Origin: a bacterium
GTDB lineage: Bacteria; Patescibacteriota; Andersenbacteria; UBA10190
NCBI GenBank assembly: GCA_002686445.1
Contig: NZCO01000020.1
Coordinates: 1 to 10,476 of the forward strand
Direction: 5' to 3'
DNA length: 10,476 nucleotides
In this document: positions 1-5,824 of the stretch, piece by piece
How positions within the stretch are numbered: position 1 is the stretch's first letter
How the letters are laid out: each line of letters starts with the position of its first letter
Notes under the pieces: generated by a model
Seen by the model: only the letters and a program-made list of their open reading frames with translations
Database searches by the model: none
What the model was told of the DNA's origin: nothing
Position numbers and translations under genes: made by a program

Positions 1-1268
1 AATTCCTCATTAGCCTTCAGTCGCAGATGATACTCATCCGCTGAAATGATCACCACCACCCGCACCGTTAGCGAGCTGAAAAACGGGAGTAGGACTTCTG
101 TTAGATTAATGCGACTTTCACCCTCTTCTCCGAGCACACTACCGAGGCCATCAATGATAGCGATTATGTTGCCCGCTTGCTCCATTTCTCGTAAGACCTG
201 GGAGATAACAGACAGCTGCGCCGCACTGGTGCCGGCCTGAGCCAACAACTCGCCGATATGGATATACACCACGCGCTGGCCATCAAGTCGTGGGTGGGCG
301 CGTCCCTGCGTCACCCGTCGTGCCAGTTCGCGCACCAACCCAAACCGGCCAACGCCGGGTTGTCCCACCAACAGCACGTTACTCTGTGTTTCGCGAGCCA
401 GGGTATCCACTAACTGGCTCATTTCAGCCCTCCGACCAACCGTATACTGATCCCAAAGATTCCCGCTGGGAAAGCGAGCAAAGCGATCAACCAGTGGTGT
501 GTAACCAGCTGTCCAGGAAAGACCAACACCCGTAAACGCCAGTAGCCGCTCCTTATCCCACCACCGTTGTTTCGCTCGATGCGCGTATTGCTGGGTGGCC
601 AACCACCAAGCCATAAAGATTACGTCTTTTTCTTGTAGCTCCGCTTCGCGCAGAAAGTCCTCGACTGACGGCTGTAGCATGAAGGCCGCTAGCGCATGTT
701 CGATAAAAATGCGGTTACTGCCGAAGGCCTTGGCGACGCGCAACATGGACTCGCAGTAAGCTGCCCAGGTCACCTGCTCTACTACTGCGGAGTTTACTTC
801 TGCTAATACTGAATCTGCCTCCAGCCCGAGGCGCTGCAACCAGACATGCCCTGTCTGAGTTTCGAGGAGATCCTCGATCAATCGCTTCAGTCGATCACTA
901 TCGCCGCGTCCCCGCCCGCGACTTAAGACCCCAACTAAATTGAAGTGCGCCACATCGGCGATATCGCCGCTCCCCTTGTCCAGTAGTGTCGTTACCGTCG
1001 CTCGCAGCGGCAGGTACCGATAGTACGTGCTGGCGTAGGTAAACAGCAGCAGAAACCCCAGGCCGATACTACCGACGAACAGTGCCCAAGCCCCAAGCAG
1101 CGAGTCTGCCAAAACTACGTTGGCCGCGATCGCAACGAATACCGGACCGGCAAACAGGAACGGGATGATAAAGCCCAAGACGATTGGGGCGCTGGTGAGA
1201 GACCGATAGGTATACCAGTGCGCGTATCGACGTGACCGCTCTTGCGGATGGAAATGAGCGGTCGTCAT
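1..1268 (-). CDS. Membrane-anchored Clp-type AAA+ ATPase with a degenerate first ATPase module (partial, C-terminus beyond left edge)
   Basis: An open frame of 422 codons runs from ATG at 1268 off the left edge with no stop. Two hydrophobic segments (about residues 27-52 and 57-80) place it in the membrane. Residues about 95-235 look like a divergent Clp N-domain repeat pair (for example IEHALAAFML, then FLREAELQEKDV). From residue 271 the order matches ClpA/B/C module D1: a VGRRAEM segment like VIGREKEI, NVLLVGQPG, RVVYIHIGELLA, a Walker B-like strand at 368-374 and an ISADEY sensor-1 strand. The key residues are lost. Walker A reads GQPGVGRF (Lys to Arg at 308, Thr to Phe at 309), Walker B ends in DG instead of DE, and the KYRGEFEER-like pore loop is absent. 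D1 is therefore probably non-hydrolysing; a second module could lie outside the window. The ATG overlaps the stop of the preceding gene (TCAT on the plus strand, 1265-1268), so the two are probably translationally coupled. Family assignment is firm; substrate and peptidase partner are unknown. Confidence 0.85.
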   Translation of the reverse strand, partial: MTTAHFHPQERSRRYAHWYTYRSLTSAPIVLGFIIPFLFAGPVFVAIAANVVLADSLLGAWALFVGSIGLGFLLLFTYASTYYRYLPLRATVTTLLDKGSGDIADVAHFNLVGVLSRGRGRGDSDRLKRLIEDLLETQTGHVWLQRLGLEADSVLAEVNSAVVEQVTWAAYCESMLRVAKAFGSNRIFIEHALAAFMLQPSVEDFLREAELQEKDVIFMAWWLATQQYAHRAKQRWWDKERLLAFTGVGLSWTAGYTPLVDRFARFPSGNLWDQYTVGRRAEMSQLVDTLARETQSNVLLVGQPGVGRFGLVRELARRVTQGRAHPRLDGQRVVYIHIGELLAQAGTSAAQLSVISQVLREMEQAGNIIAIIDGLGSVLGEEGESRINLTEVLLPFFSSLTVRVVVIISADEYHLRLKANEE

Positions 1269-1639
1269 AGCGTCAATAGCAGGCGCAGGCCTGCTGCTAT
1301 TCCATAGGCGACAATAATCGGCCAGAGCACAAAAAAGACGAAGGTAGCTACAGAGGTGACCACCAGCAACAACTCACTTATGACCCATGCGATGATAACA
1401 ACCAGACGTACCGCCATGCCCACGACGCGAGAGATGCTGTTCCAGGCTACGGCTTTTAACATGCCACTGATACTTCCCTGTTGTAGCGAGACTCGGTCTT
1501 GGTGCCACGGCGACAGCAAGGTGATAAGCATCACCGGTATGGAAAAGAATTTCCACAACGCCTGTTGCAGCGTCCAGAATAATTCAAGCAGCCACTTCGG
1601 GCCTACCCATAGTTGCCAATGCAAGTAACCAATGACCAT
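1265..1639 (-). CDS. Small multi-pass membrane protein coupled to the Clp-like ATPase
   Basis: A 124-residue protein starting MVIGYLHWQLW, very hydrophobic and rich in Trp near the N-terminus. A helix about residues 20-45 is followed by a short loop (SPWHQDR), an amphipathic stretch, and two long hydrophobic segments covering roughly the last 55 residues. I chose ATG at 1639 because the in-frame GTG at 1675 lies upstream of an extended -10 element (TGC plus TATACT), which would make that longer start untranscribed from this promoter. The stop overlaps the ATG of the Clp-like ATPase by four bases, so the pair is probably co-translated and may form a membrane complex. A phrase like FFSIPVMLITLLSPW resembles, from memory, small membrane proteins next to Clp-like genes in Patescibacteria; I know no assigned function. 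No Shine-Dalgarno site is visible. Confidence 0.7.
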   Translation of the reverse strand: MVIGYLHWQLWVGPKWLLELFWTLQQALWKFFSIPVMLITLLSPWHQDRVSLQQGSISGMLKAVAWNSISRVVGMAVRLVVIIAWVISELLLVVTSVATFVFFVLWPIIVAYGIAAGLRLLLTL

Positions 1640-1655
1640 AGCGTGTATTGGTTTT

Positions 1656-1664
1656 AGTATAGCA
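1656..1664 (-). promoter_or_regulatory. Extended -10 promoter of the small membrane protein and Clp-like ATPase
   Basis: On the minus strand TGC is followed directly by TATACT (1661-1656), an extended -10 with 5 of 6 consensus bases. No good -35 is seen; that position falls inside the hairpin at 1665-1692. Transcription would begin near 1649, leaving a leader of about 10 nt before ATG 1639. Confidence 0.55.
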
Positions 1665-1692
1665 AAGCCCGGCACACATAGGCGCCGGGCTT
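1665..1692. repeat. Perfect 9-bp inverted repeat (hairpin H1)
   Basis: AAGCCCGGC at 1665-1673 pairs with GCCGGGCTT at 1684-1692 around a 10-nt loop. Neither strand has a strong T tract after it, so it is at best a weak terminator for rplJL. It lies directly upstream of the extended -10 of the next transcription unit. Confidence 0.7.
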
Positions 1693-1720
1693 ATAACGTA
1701 ACTGGCTGTGAGCTATTAGG

Positions 1721-1774
1721 AGCCGGGAACGCCCCGCAGTCCGCCATCGGGCGGAGCTTCGGGGATGAACGGCT
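1721..1774. repeat. Nested hairpin H2 in the rplL downstream region
   Basis: Three stacked stems on one axis: AGCCG 1721-1725 with CGGCT 1770-1774, CCCCG 1732-1736 with CGGGG 1760-1764, and TCCGCC 1740-1745 with GGCGGA 1750-1755. The internal loops are nearly symmetric (6/5 and 3/4 nt) and the apical loop has 4 nt. This looks like a folded RNA rather than a simple terminator. No T tract follows on either strand. Confidence 0.7.
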
Positions 1775-1778
1775 ATTC

Positions 1779-1811
1779 TAGCATGTCGCGGCGGAGGCCG
1801 CTTCTCTGCTA
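1779..1811. repeat. Nested hairpin H3 in the rplL downstream region
   Basis: TAGCA 1779-1783 pairs with TGCTA 1807-1811, and GCGGC 1788-1792 with GCCGC 1797-1801. There is a 4/5-nt internal loop and a GGAG apical loop. It begins 4 bases after H2 and ends 2 bases before H4. Confidence 0.65.
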
Positions 1812-1813
1812 AC

Positions 1814-1900
1814 AAAACGACCCTGGTACCATTCGCCTCGCGAATGCCCCGCGGCCCTGCCTACAGGCAGGTTGCCGCGGGGTGGCGAATGGTTCGTTTT
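1814..1900 (-). terminator. Large compound hairpin H4 directly after rplL, possible terminator or 3' RNA element
   Basis: An 87-nt inverted structure reaches into the rplL stop codon. Its stems are AAAACGA 1814-1820 with TCGTTTT 1894-1900, ACCATTCGCC 1828-1837 with GGCGAATGGT 1884-1893, CCCCGCGG 1847-1854 with CCGCGGGG 1875-1882, and CCTGCC 1856-1861 with GGCAGG 1866-1871. On the minus strand it ends in TCGTTTTGTT, a modest U-rich tail, so it could terminate rplJL transcription. It is much longer than a normal intrinsic terminator. An alternative local hairpin (ATTCGC 1831-1836 with GCGAAT 1840-1845) competes with the long stem. Confidence 0.6.
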
Positions 1901-2321
1901 ATTTCAGCTCTACTGTGCCGCCAGCTTCCTCGATCTTTGCCTTAAGCTCTTCAGCTTCTTCTTTCGGTACGTTTTCCTTGATAACAGTTGGTGCCTTCTC
2001 GACTAAGTCCTTTGCATCCTTCAGACCCATGTCAGTAGCAGCGCGAACTGCTTTGATCACAGCGATCTTTTGTTCACCGATACCAGTCAACTCAACGTTG
2101 TAAGCACTCTTTTCTTCAGCTGCGCCTTCATCAGCACCGCCTGCGGCTGGACCAGCGGCCATAGCCATAGGGGCTGCTGCTGATACGCCAAACTTATCCT
2201 CGAGCACAGACACGAGCTCTGATAGCTCAAGTACTGATAGCTCTTCAATTGTTTTAACTAGATCTTGGAACTTCTTTGGAACCTCAACCTCTTTCTTTTC
2301 TTCTACTTTTTCTTCAGTCAT
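1899..2321 (-). CDS. rplL: Large ribosomal subunit protein bL12 (L7/L12)
   Basis: A 140-residue acidic stalk protein that recruits translation GTPases to the ribosome. A charged N-terminal extension (residues 1-15, Lys/Glu rich) precedes the dimerisation domain (about 16-46, FQDLVKTIEELSVLELSELV). Next comes an Ala/Gly-rich hinge (about 47-71), then the C-terminal globular domain (about 72-140). That domain carries the conserved GIGEQKIAVIKAVR stretch, GLKDAKDLVEKAP, and a closing EEAGGTVELK. It is longer than the usual 120-130 residues because of the N-terminal extension. It lies 19 nt downstream of rplJ in the standard rplJ-rplL order, presumably in one transcript. No Shine-Dalgarno site is visible before ATG 2321. 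The large hairpin H4 begins in the stop codon. Confidence 0.98.
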   Translation of the reverse strand: MTEEKVEEKKEVEVPKKFQDLVKTIEELSVLELSELVSVLEDKFGVSAAAPMAMAAGPAAGGADEGAAEEKSAYNVELTGIGEQKIAVIKAVRAATDMGLKDAKDLVEKAPTVIKENVPKEEAEELKAKIEEAGGTVELK

Positions 2322-2340
2322 AGAAATTTGTGGTAATAGT

Positions 2341-2868
2341 TTATGAATTAGATTCCTTTTGTTCTTTGATTGCCGTTAGCACGTACACGGCACTGCGCTG
2401 TACACCAGACAGGACTCGAACGGTCCCGGTCATTGGTCCAGCCAGTGTGGCGACGAGCTTGCCCAGCAATTCCTCGCGACTTGGCAGTTTTGCCAACGCA
2501 TTGACCTCATCGAGTGATAAGAGGCTTCCCTCCATCGCGCCCGCTACCAGCTGTAGATTGTCATGGTCCTTGATGAACTCATCTATAATCTTCGCCGGAG
2601 CGATCGCATCGCTCGACCAGGCTACCGCCAGTTGCCCCTCCGTTTCCGTTGGGTCAAAGGGCAGCTCAACGTTTTGGCAGACGATCTTGAGCAAGCGCTT
2701 GGGTAACACACGAAGTGATACATCCGCTTCGCCCATTTTCGTCCGCAAGTCCTCGACGTCAGCTACCGTCAGCGCATCATAAGATACGAACACGTACGAT
2801 ACCGCGCCGGATAGAGCCTCCGTAGTTTCTGTTACGGTCTGCTCCTTTTGCTCTCGGGTTAAAGCCAT
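2341..2868 (-). CDS. rplJ: Large ribosomal subunit protein uL10
   Basis: A 175-residue stalk-base protein that anchors L12 dimers to 23S rRNA. The N-terminal RNA-binding domain starts MALTREQKEQTV, has the typical VSYDALTVADVEDLRTKM helix, and continues RVLPKRLLKI. The middle contains EGQLAVAWSSDAIAPAKII and the conserved KLPSREELLGKLVATLAGP. The C-terminal helix (about 145-175, VRVLSGVQRSAVYVLTAIKEQ) is the L12-binding part. The length is normal for the family. The start is ATG 2868; no Shine-Dalgarno site precedes it (the leader ends AAGCTTTTTGT). The leader holds an intrinsic terminator-like hairpin at 2886-2909, pointing to premature termination as control. The usual partners rplK and rplA are not adjacent; upstream lies a divergent unknown gene. 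Confidence 0.98.
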   Translation of the reverse strand: MALTREQKEQTVTETTEALSGAVSYVFVSYDALTVADVEDLRTKMGEADVSLRVLPKRLLKIVCQNVELPFDPTETEGQLAVAWSSDAIAPAKIIDEFIKDHDNLQLVAGAMEGSLLSLDEVNALAKLPSREELLGKLVATLAGPMTGTVRVLSGVQRSAVYVLTAIKEQKESNS

Positions 2869-2885
2869 ACAAAAAGCTTTAGAAA

Positions 2886-2909
2886 TAAAAATTCGCGGTC
2901 ATCCGCGAA
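2886..2909 (-). terminator. Intrinsic terminator-like attenuator in the rplJ leader
   Basis: On the minus strand TTCGCGG (2909-2903) pairs with CCGCGAA (2898-2892) across an ATGA loop, and the second arm runs directly into TTTTTATTT. It lies 18 nt upstream of the rplJ ATG. The gene on the other side is divergent, so there is no upstream minus-strand gene to terminate. It is therefore best read as an attenuator of the rplJL operon. Confidence 0.7.
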
Positions 2910-2985
2910 ATGAAAATCAGCATGAGTACTGTGATTTCACCTACGACAGTCTTCTGGCCCGTTTAGGCCCGCTGCCGGTCTTGGA
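2910..2985 (-). promoter_or_regulatory. Possible L10-type autoregulatory leader of rplJL
   Basis: The minus-strand leader before the attenuator contains an AAGACCGGCAGCGGGCC block, TAAAC, GGGCC, then AGAAGACTGTCGTAGGTG. The AGAC and GTAGGTG-like blocks and the position recall the L10(L12)4-binding leader found before rplJ in many bacteria, but I could not align it to a full consensus. The downstream attenuator supports a regulatory leader in this place. Confidence 0.4.
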
Positions 2986-3027
2986 TGACTGGATACTTTA
3001 TGGCTTATCCAAGCGTATTGTGCAATA

Positions 3028-3056
3028 TTGACATTGGTACTATATTGTGATATAAT
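3028..3056 (+). promoter_or_regulatory. Perfect consensus sigma-70-type promoter for the gene at 3100
   Basis: TTGACA (3028-3033), a 17-nt spacer and TATAAT (3051-3056) match the vegetative sigma consensus exactly. Transcription would start near 3063, giving a leader of about 37 nt. GGTAC (3036-3040) and GTACC (3064-3068) flank the -10, and TATTGTG occurs twice (3016-3022 and 3043-3049) around the -35; either could be an operator. Confidence 0.85.
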
Positions 3057-3099
3057 TAATAGAGTACCCTTCATCATCACTCAAACCCCGGAGATCGTT

Positions 3100-3528
3100 A
3101 TGAATCTGCAAGTAGCCGATTCGATTGTCGAAGAAGTAGTCGCTGATGTCGATGAGCAAGGACAGTCCACATGGATGACCAAGCTCGTGCAGCTGATGTC
3201 CAATGGTGAGGCCCCAGTTCTAAACCTGCGTATGGTAGTGTTCGTCGGACGCATGGTGGAAAAGTCTACCGACCAAGGCGGCGCCGTGCACATCTGCCTG
3301 TTCGCTGTAGAGTGCATCCGGAGATCACTGCCAGACCAGGAGCTACCCCAGGTTGACGACATGAGCGAGCCCGCGGAAATGCTCTGGCACACCGATCTGG
3401 AAGCCAGAAGCCCCAAGCTTGCGCAAATGCTTACGCTCCTAGTCTCACGCACTGACGATGTCGAGGGCACCCTCGAAGCCCTGGCCTCCGTCCTACGCGA
3501 GATCGACTCTCAGCTCGCCCTCGTCTAG
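3100..3528 (+). CDS. Unrecognised 142-residue acidic protein
   Basis: I do not recognise this family. The start is ATG 3100, because GGAG lies 6 nt upstream (CGGAG then ATCGTT) and the promoter at 3028-3056 would sit inside any longer reading. The protein is soluble-looking and acidic, with no signal peptide or clear membrane segment. It has an acidic N-terminus (VEEVVADVDEQ), a more hydrophobic middle (about 39-72, NLRMVVFVGRMV then VHICLFAVECI), an acidic linker (about 79-100) and a probably helical, Leu-rich C-terminus (LAQMLTLLVSRTDDVEGTLEALASVLREI). Cys66 and Cys72 are its only cysteines. It stands alone, with a perfect promoter, a Shine-Dalgarno site and its own terminator, divergent from rplJL and convergent with mltG. 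That layout suggests strong expression. The Leu-rich tail could support oligomerisation, but this is inference. Confidence 0.75.
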   Translation: MNLQVADSIVEEVVADVDEQGQSTWMTKLVQLMSNGEAPVLNLRMVVFVGRMVEKSTDQGGAVHICLFAVECIRRSLPDQELPQVDDMSEPAEMLWHTDLEARSPKLAQMLTLLVSRTDDVEGTLEALASVLREIDSQLALV

Positions 3529-3560
3529 CCACCATGTGACTTCACCAACAGTAAACCCCC

Positions 3561-3598
3561 AAAGCCCATTGTCACTCGCGACAAGGGCTTTTTTCTTT
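3561..3598 (+). terminator. Intrinsic terminator of the gene at 3100
   Basis: AAGCCC (3562-3567) pairs with GGGCTT (3585-3590), and TTGTC (3569-3573) with GACAA (3580-3584), followed by TTTTTTCTTT. The T tract overlaps the mltG stop on the other strand. In the minus direction the stem has no T tract of comparable quality. Confidence 0.9.
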
Positions 3599-4604
3599 AC
3601 CGTAAATGCTTAGCCTTGTTCACGTTGTGCTCGTCGTTGGTCCTACTGAAAATGGTCTCGCCACTGGGCGCAGACAGATAATAGTAGAACTCAGAAGCTT
3701 CGGGCCTAACTGTCGCCGTTAACGCGCGCAGGCCTGGGTTACTAATCGGGCCAGGCGGCAGTCCCCGGAAACGGCGGGTGTTGTAGGGAGAAGTACTGTC
3801 GAGGTCGACCTGTGTGAGCGGCCCCTTTGGCTTGCCGAGAGCGTAGCGCACAGTCGCATCTGCATCTAAGCCCGCGCCGTCATCGTTCCGACTCCAGAGC
3901 ACTCCGGCGACCAGTGCCATATCGTCATCACTTATCACCTCACGCTCGACGATGCTCGCCATAGTAACTACCTCATCAATTGATCGACTACCTGCCTCGG
4001 CTGCTAATCCGCCATCAATAAACTTTCGTTCGAACGTGGCTAGCTGCCGGCGAATAACATCAGTGGCAGTATCATCTTCAAAGACTCGATACGTATCGGG
4101 GAACAAATATCCTTCGAGGTCACGCCCTGCGGAGATAACAGATAGCCAGGCAAATTCGTCTATAAAGTTTGATGGCTGAGCGGCTGATATATATTGCTTA
4201 GCCGTGCCGATACCCTTGCCGGCCACGCGCTCTGCCATTTGCTCGAGCGTAAATCCTTCTGGAAAGGTGATGGATAACTCAGTTGGCGACACGTCTCCTG
4301 CCACTAACCGCTCTATCACCTCACTGATTTTCTCCCCGCGCTCGATTTGGTAGATGCCAGCCTTAATGTCGGCTGCGACTCCCTCTCTCCAGGCACGATA
4401 TTCCCAGGGCAACGTTCGGCTGGTGAAACCACCTTCCGTAAACTGGTCCCACACCCCTTGCGCGCTAGCCCCCTCGGAAACGGTGATGGTGCCACTGACC
4501 TTCATAGTTAGATCCCCTGCCGCGTAGCGCCAAAGCCCACCAACAATGGCAACAATAATGACGATAAAGATGATAAATCGACCGGGACTAGTAATACGAA
4601 TCAT
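3597..4604 (-). CDS. mltG: Endolytic peptidoglycan transglycosylase MltG (YceG-like)
   Basis: A 335-residue membrane-anchored lytic transglycosylase that cleaves nascent glycan strands at the inner membrane and sets strand length. A short N-terminal cytoplasmic tail is followed by a transmembrane helix (about residues 10-27). Next comes a LysM-like part (about 35-105, with AGIYQIERGEKISEVIERL), and then the catalytic domain. Family signatures are FPEGFTLEQMAERV (114-127), LEGYLFPDTY (163-172), MASIVERE (215-222) with the catalytic Glu at 220, DADATVRYALG, SPYNTR (272-277), GLPPGPISNPG (281-291) and a closing EHNVNKAKHLR. Length is typical. The start lies 6 nt after the stop of the guanylyltransferase gene, so the two form a probable operon. 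No Shine-Dalgarno site is evident. The 3' end meets the terminator of the convergent gene. Confidence 0.96.
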   Translation of the reverse strand: MIRITSPGRFIIFIVIIVAIVGGLWRYAAGDLTMKVSGTITVSEGASAQGVWDQFTEGGFTSRTLPWEYRAWREGVAADIKAGIYQIERGEKISEVIERLVAGDVSPTELSITFPEGFTLEQMAERVAGKGIGTAKQYISAAQPSNFIDEFAWLSVISAGRDLEGYLFPDTYRVFEDDTATDVIRRQLATFERKFIDGGLAAEAGSRSIDEVVTMASIVEREVISDDDMALVAGVLWSRNDDGAGLDADATVRYALGKPKGPLTQVDLDSTSPYNTRRFRGLPPGPISNPGLRALTATVRPEASEFYYYLSAPSGETIFSRTNDEHNVNKAKHLR

Positions 4605-4610
4605 AGCGGC

Positions 4611-5678
4611 CTACAAAAACTCAGTCTTACCCTCCTCCTCAAGTTTTTTGACAACATCTTTGACCCGCGCAGAACTGCCCTTGTGGGTCACCAATACCGC
4701 ATCCTCGGTCACCACTGCTACCGTATCTTCCATACCTAACAGGGAAACTGCTTTGTTGGTGGTGTTATAGATGTAGTTATTCTTCGAATCGACGTGAATA
4801 TGGTGGCCGGCGGGCATGTGATCTCCCTCGACACCGAACACTTCACTGACCGCCTCCCAGTTACCGACGTCAGACCAACCATAATCACCGGTCACCGCAA
4901 TAATGTGCTCCGTTTTCTCAACAAACGTATATTCCAGAGCCATCTTGGGAAACTCGCCATAGGCCACATCCGCTTTCTGCGTGTCGCCGCCTTTTAGGGC
5001 AGCGCTAAATCCATCGAGTGCCGCACTTATCTCGGGTGCCCGCAGCCGTAGTTCGTATATCAAATGCTCCGGCGTCAGCGAAAAATATCCCAAGTTCCAG
5101 AAATAATTGCCCTGGGCTAGGAACTTCGCGGCAGTGGCTTCATCAGGTTTCTCGGTGAAGCGCTTTACCGTCCGAACGTTCGGCTCCGCACCAATTTTGT
5201 CTCCTACTTCAAAATAACCAAACGCTGTTGCTGGTGAGAGTGGCGTATGTCCGACAATGACCAACGCTTGGGGGTCGGTAGTGAGGATGCCAGCAATTTT
5301 CTTCAGGTCAGCGATGAACGCCTCTTCGCGGGTGAAGACATGATCACACCACATAAAGATAGTCGGCTCACTCCCTTTATTCATCTGCATCAGGCGCAGG
5401 GCAACGCTGGCGAATGCCGCTGTGGTGTCGCGCTTCTCCGGCTCGTAAAACAGGTGCTCTTTTGCGACCTGCGGCAGTAGCTCCTCTGTTTTTTCTTGGT
5501 AGGCAGAGGCTGTGGCCACAAAGATGTGGTCGTCGTCTACAAGCGCGTTAGCCCTATCATAGGCCATCTCTAGTAATGATCGCTTGCCATCAAAGGCCAG
5601 AAACTGCTTGGGCAGTTTTTGCCGTGACAGGGGCCACAGGCGGGTACCTCCCCCGCCGGCCATCAACACGATATTCAT
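4611..5678 (-). CDS. manC: Mannose-1-phosphate guanylyltransferase (GDP-mannose pyrophosphorylase)
   Basis: A 355-residue nucleotidyltransferase that makes GDP-mannose from mannose 1-phosphate and GTP, the activated sugar for surface glycans. The start ATG 5678 gives MNIVLMAGGGGTRLWPLSR, with the nucleotide-binding signature GGGGTRLWPLSR (8-19) and KLPKQFL. Later motifs are FMWCDHVF (where relatives often have PADH), FGYFEVG, FTEKPDEATA, YFWNLGYFSL and YGWSDVGNW. The tail (VTHKGSSARVKDVVKKLEEEGKTEFL) is the short left-handed helix region of single-domain enzymes. There is no fused phosphomannose isomerase domain. In-frame starts at 5690 and 5702 exist, but the extended -10 TATGCT at 5691-5686 overlaps them, which favours 5678 and a leaderless mRNA. 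It is followed after 6 nt by mltG. Substrate specificity is assigned from motifs only; the symbol follows the single-function enzyme name. Confidence 0.88.
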   Translation of the reverse strand: MNIVLMAGGGGTRLWPLSRQKLPKQFLAFDGKRSLLEMAYDRANALVDDDHIFVATASAYQEKTEELLPQVAKEHLFYEPEKRDTTAAFASVALRLMQMNKGSEPTIFMWCDHVFTREEAFIADLKKIAGILTTDPQALVIVGHTPLSPATAFGYFEVGDKIGAEPNVRTVKRFTEKPDEATAAKFLAQGNYFWNLGYFSLTPEHLIYELRLRAPEISAALDGFSAALKGGDTQKADVAYGEFPKMALEYTFVEKTEHIIAVTGDYGWSDVGNWEAVSEVFGVEGDHMPAGHHIHVDSKNNYIYNTTNKAVSLLGMEDTVAVVTEDAVLVTHKGSSARVKDVVKKLEEEGKTEFL

Positions 5679-5685
5679 GATCTGG

Positions 5686-5715
5686 AGCATACCAAGGCTC
5701 AAGCTCCGCAGGCAA
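5686..5715 (-). promoter_or_regulatory. Promoter of the guanylyltransferase-mltG operon, leaderless type
   Basis: On the minus strand TTGCCT (5715-5710), an 18-nt spacer ending in TGG, then TATGCT (5691-5686). The gap from the -10 to ATG 5678 is 7 nt, so transcription should start at or next to the A of the start codon. No Shine-Dalgarno site precedes the ATG. Confidence 0.5.
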
Positions 5716-5724
5716 GCGGCTATC

Positions 5725-5753
5725 TTGACCGCCCCAAGTACCTTTGTTATAAA
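5725..5753 (+). promoter_or_regulatory. Strong promoter of the gene at 5825
   Basis: TTGACC (5725-5730), a 17-nt spacer and TATAAA (5748-5753): ten of twelve consensus bases at optimal spacing. Transcription would start near 5760, giving a 65-nt leader. It is divergent from the guanylyltransferase promoter, which lies about 10 bases away. Confidence 0.8.
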
Positions 5754-5765
5754 GCGGCTGTGTGT

Positions 5766-5790
5766 GAAGGCGCCAAACGTAGGTGCCTTC
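5766..5790 (+). promoter_or_regulatory. 5' leader hairpin before the gene at 5825
   Basis: GAAGGCGCC (5766-5774) pairs with GGTGCCTTC (5782-5790) with one G-U pair and a 7-nt loop. It begins about 6 nt into the predicted transcript and leaves the Shine-Dalgarno region free. It could stabilise the mRNA 5' end; no T tract follows, so it is not a terminator. Confidence 0.65.
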
Positions 5791-5824
5791 GGGTTCCTAT
5801 TTACAACGCGCTTTGGAGAAGGCT

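Noticed and set aside
46..535. Plus-strand open frames at 46-240 and 290-535
   Set aside because: They lie antisense to the Clp-like ATPase frame, which shows clear homology, and have low-complexity, non-protein-like composition.
1676..1898. tRNA, RNase P RNA, tmRNA or SRP RNA in the hairpin region after rplL
   Set aside because: I looked for T-loop, conserved P-RNA and SRP tetraloop motifs on both strands and saw none; the structure remains unassigned.
2330..2782. Plus-strand 150-codon open frame antisense to rplJ
   Set aside because: It is a Ser/Thr-rich shadow of the conserved rplJ reading frame with no start signals.
3028..3099. Longer N-terminus for the gene at 3100
   Set aside because: The in-frame start at 3028 lies within the -35 element of the consensus promoter, and a Shine-Dalgarno site precedes ATG 3100.
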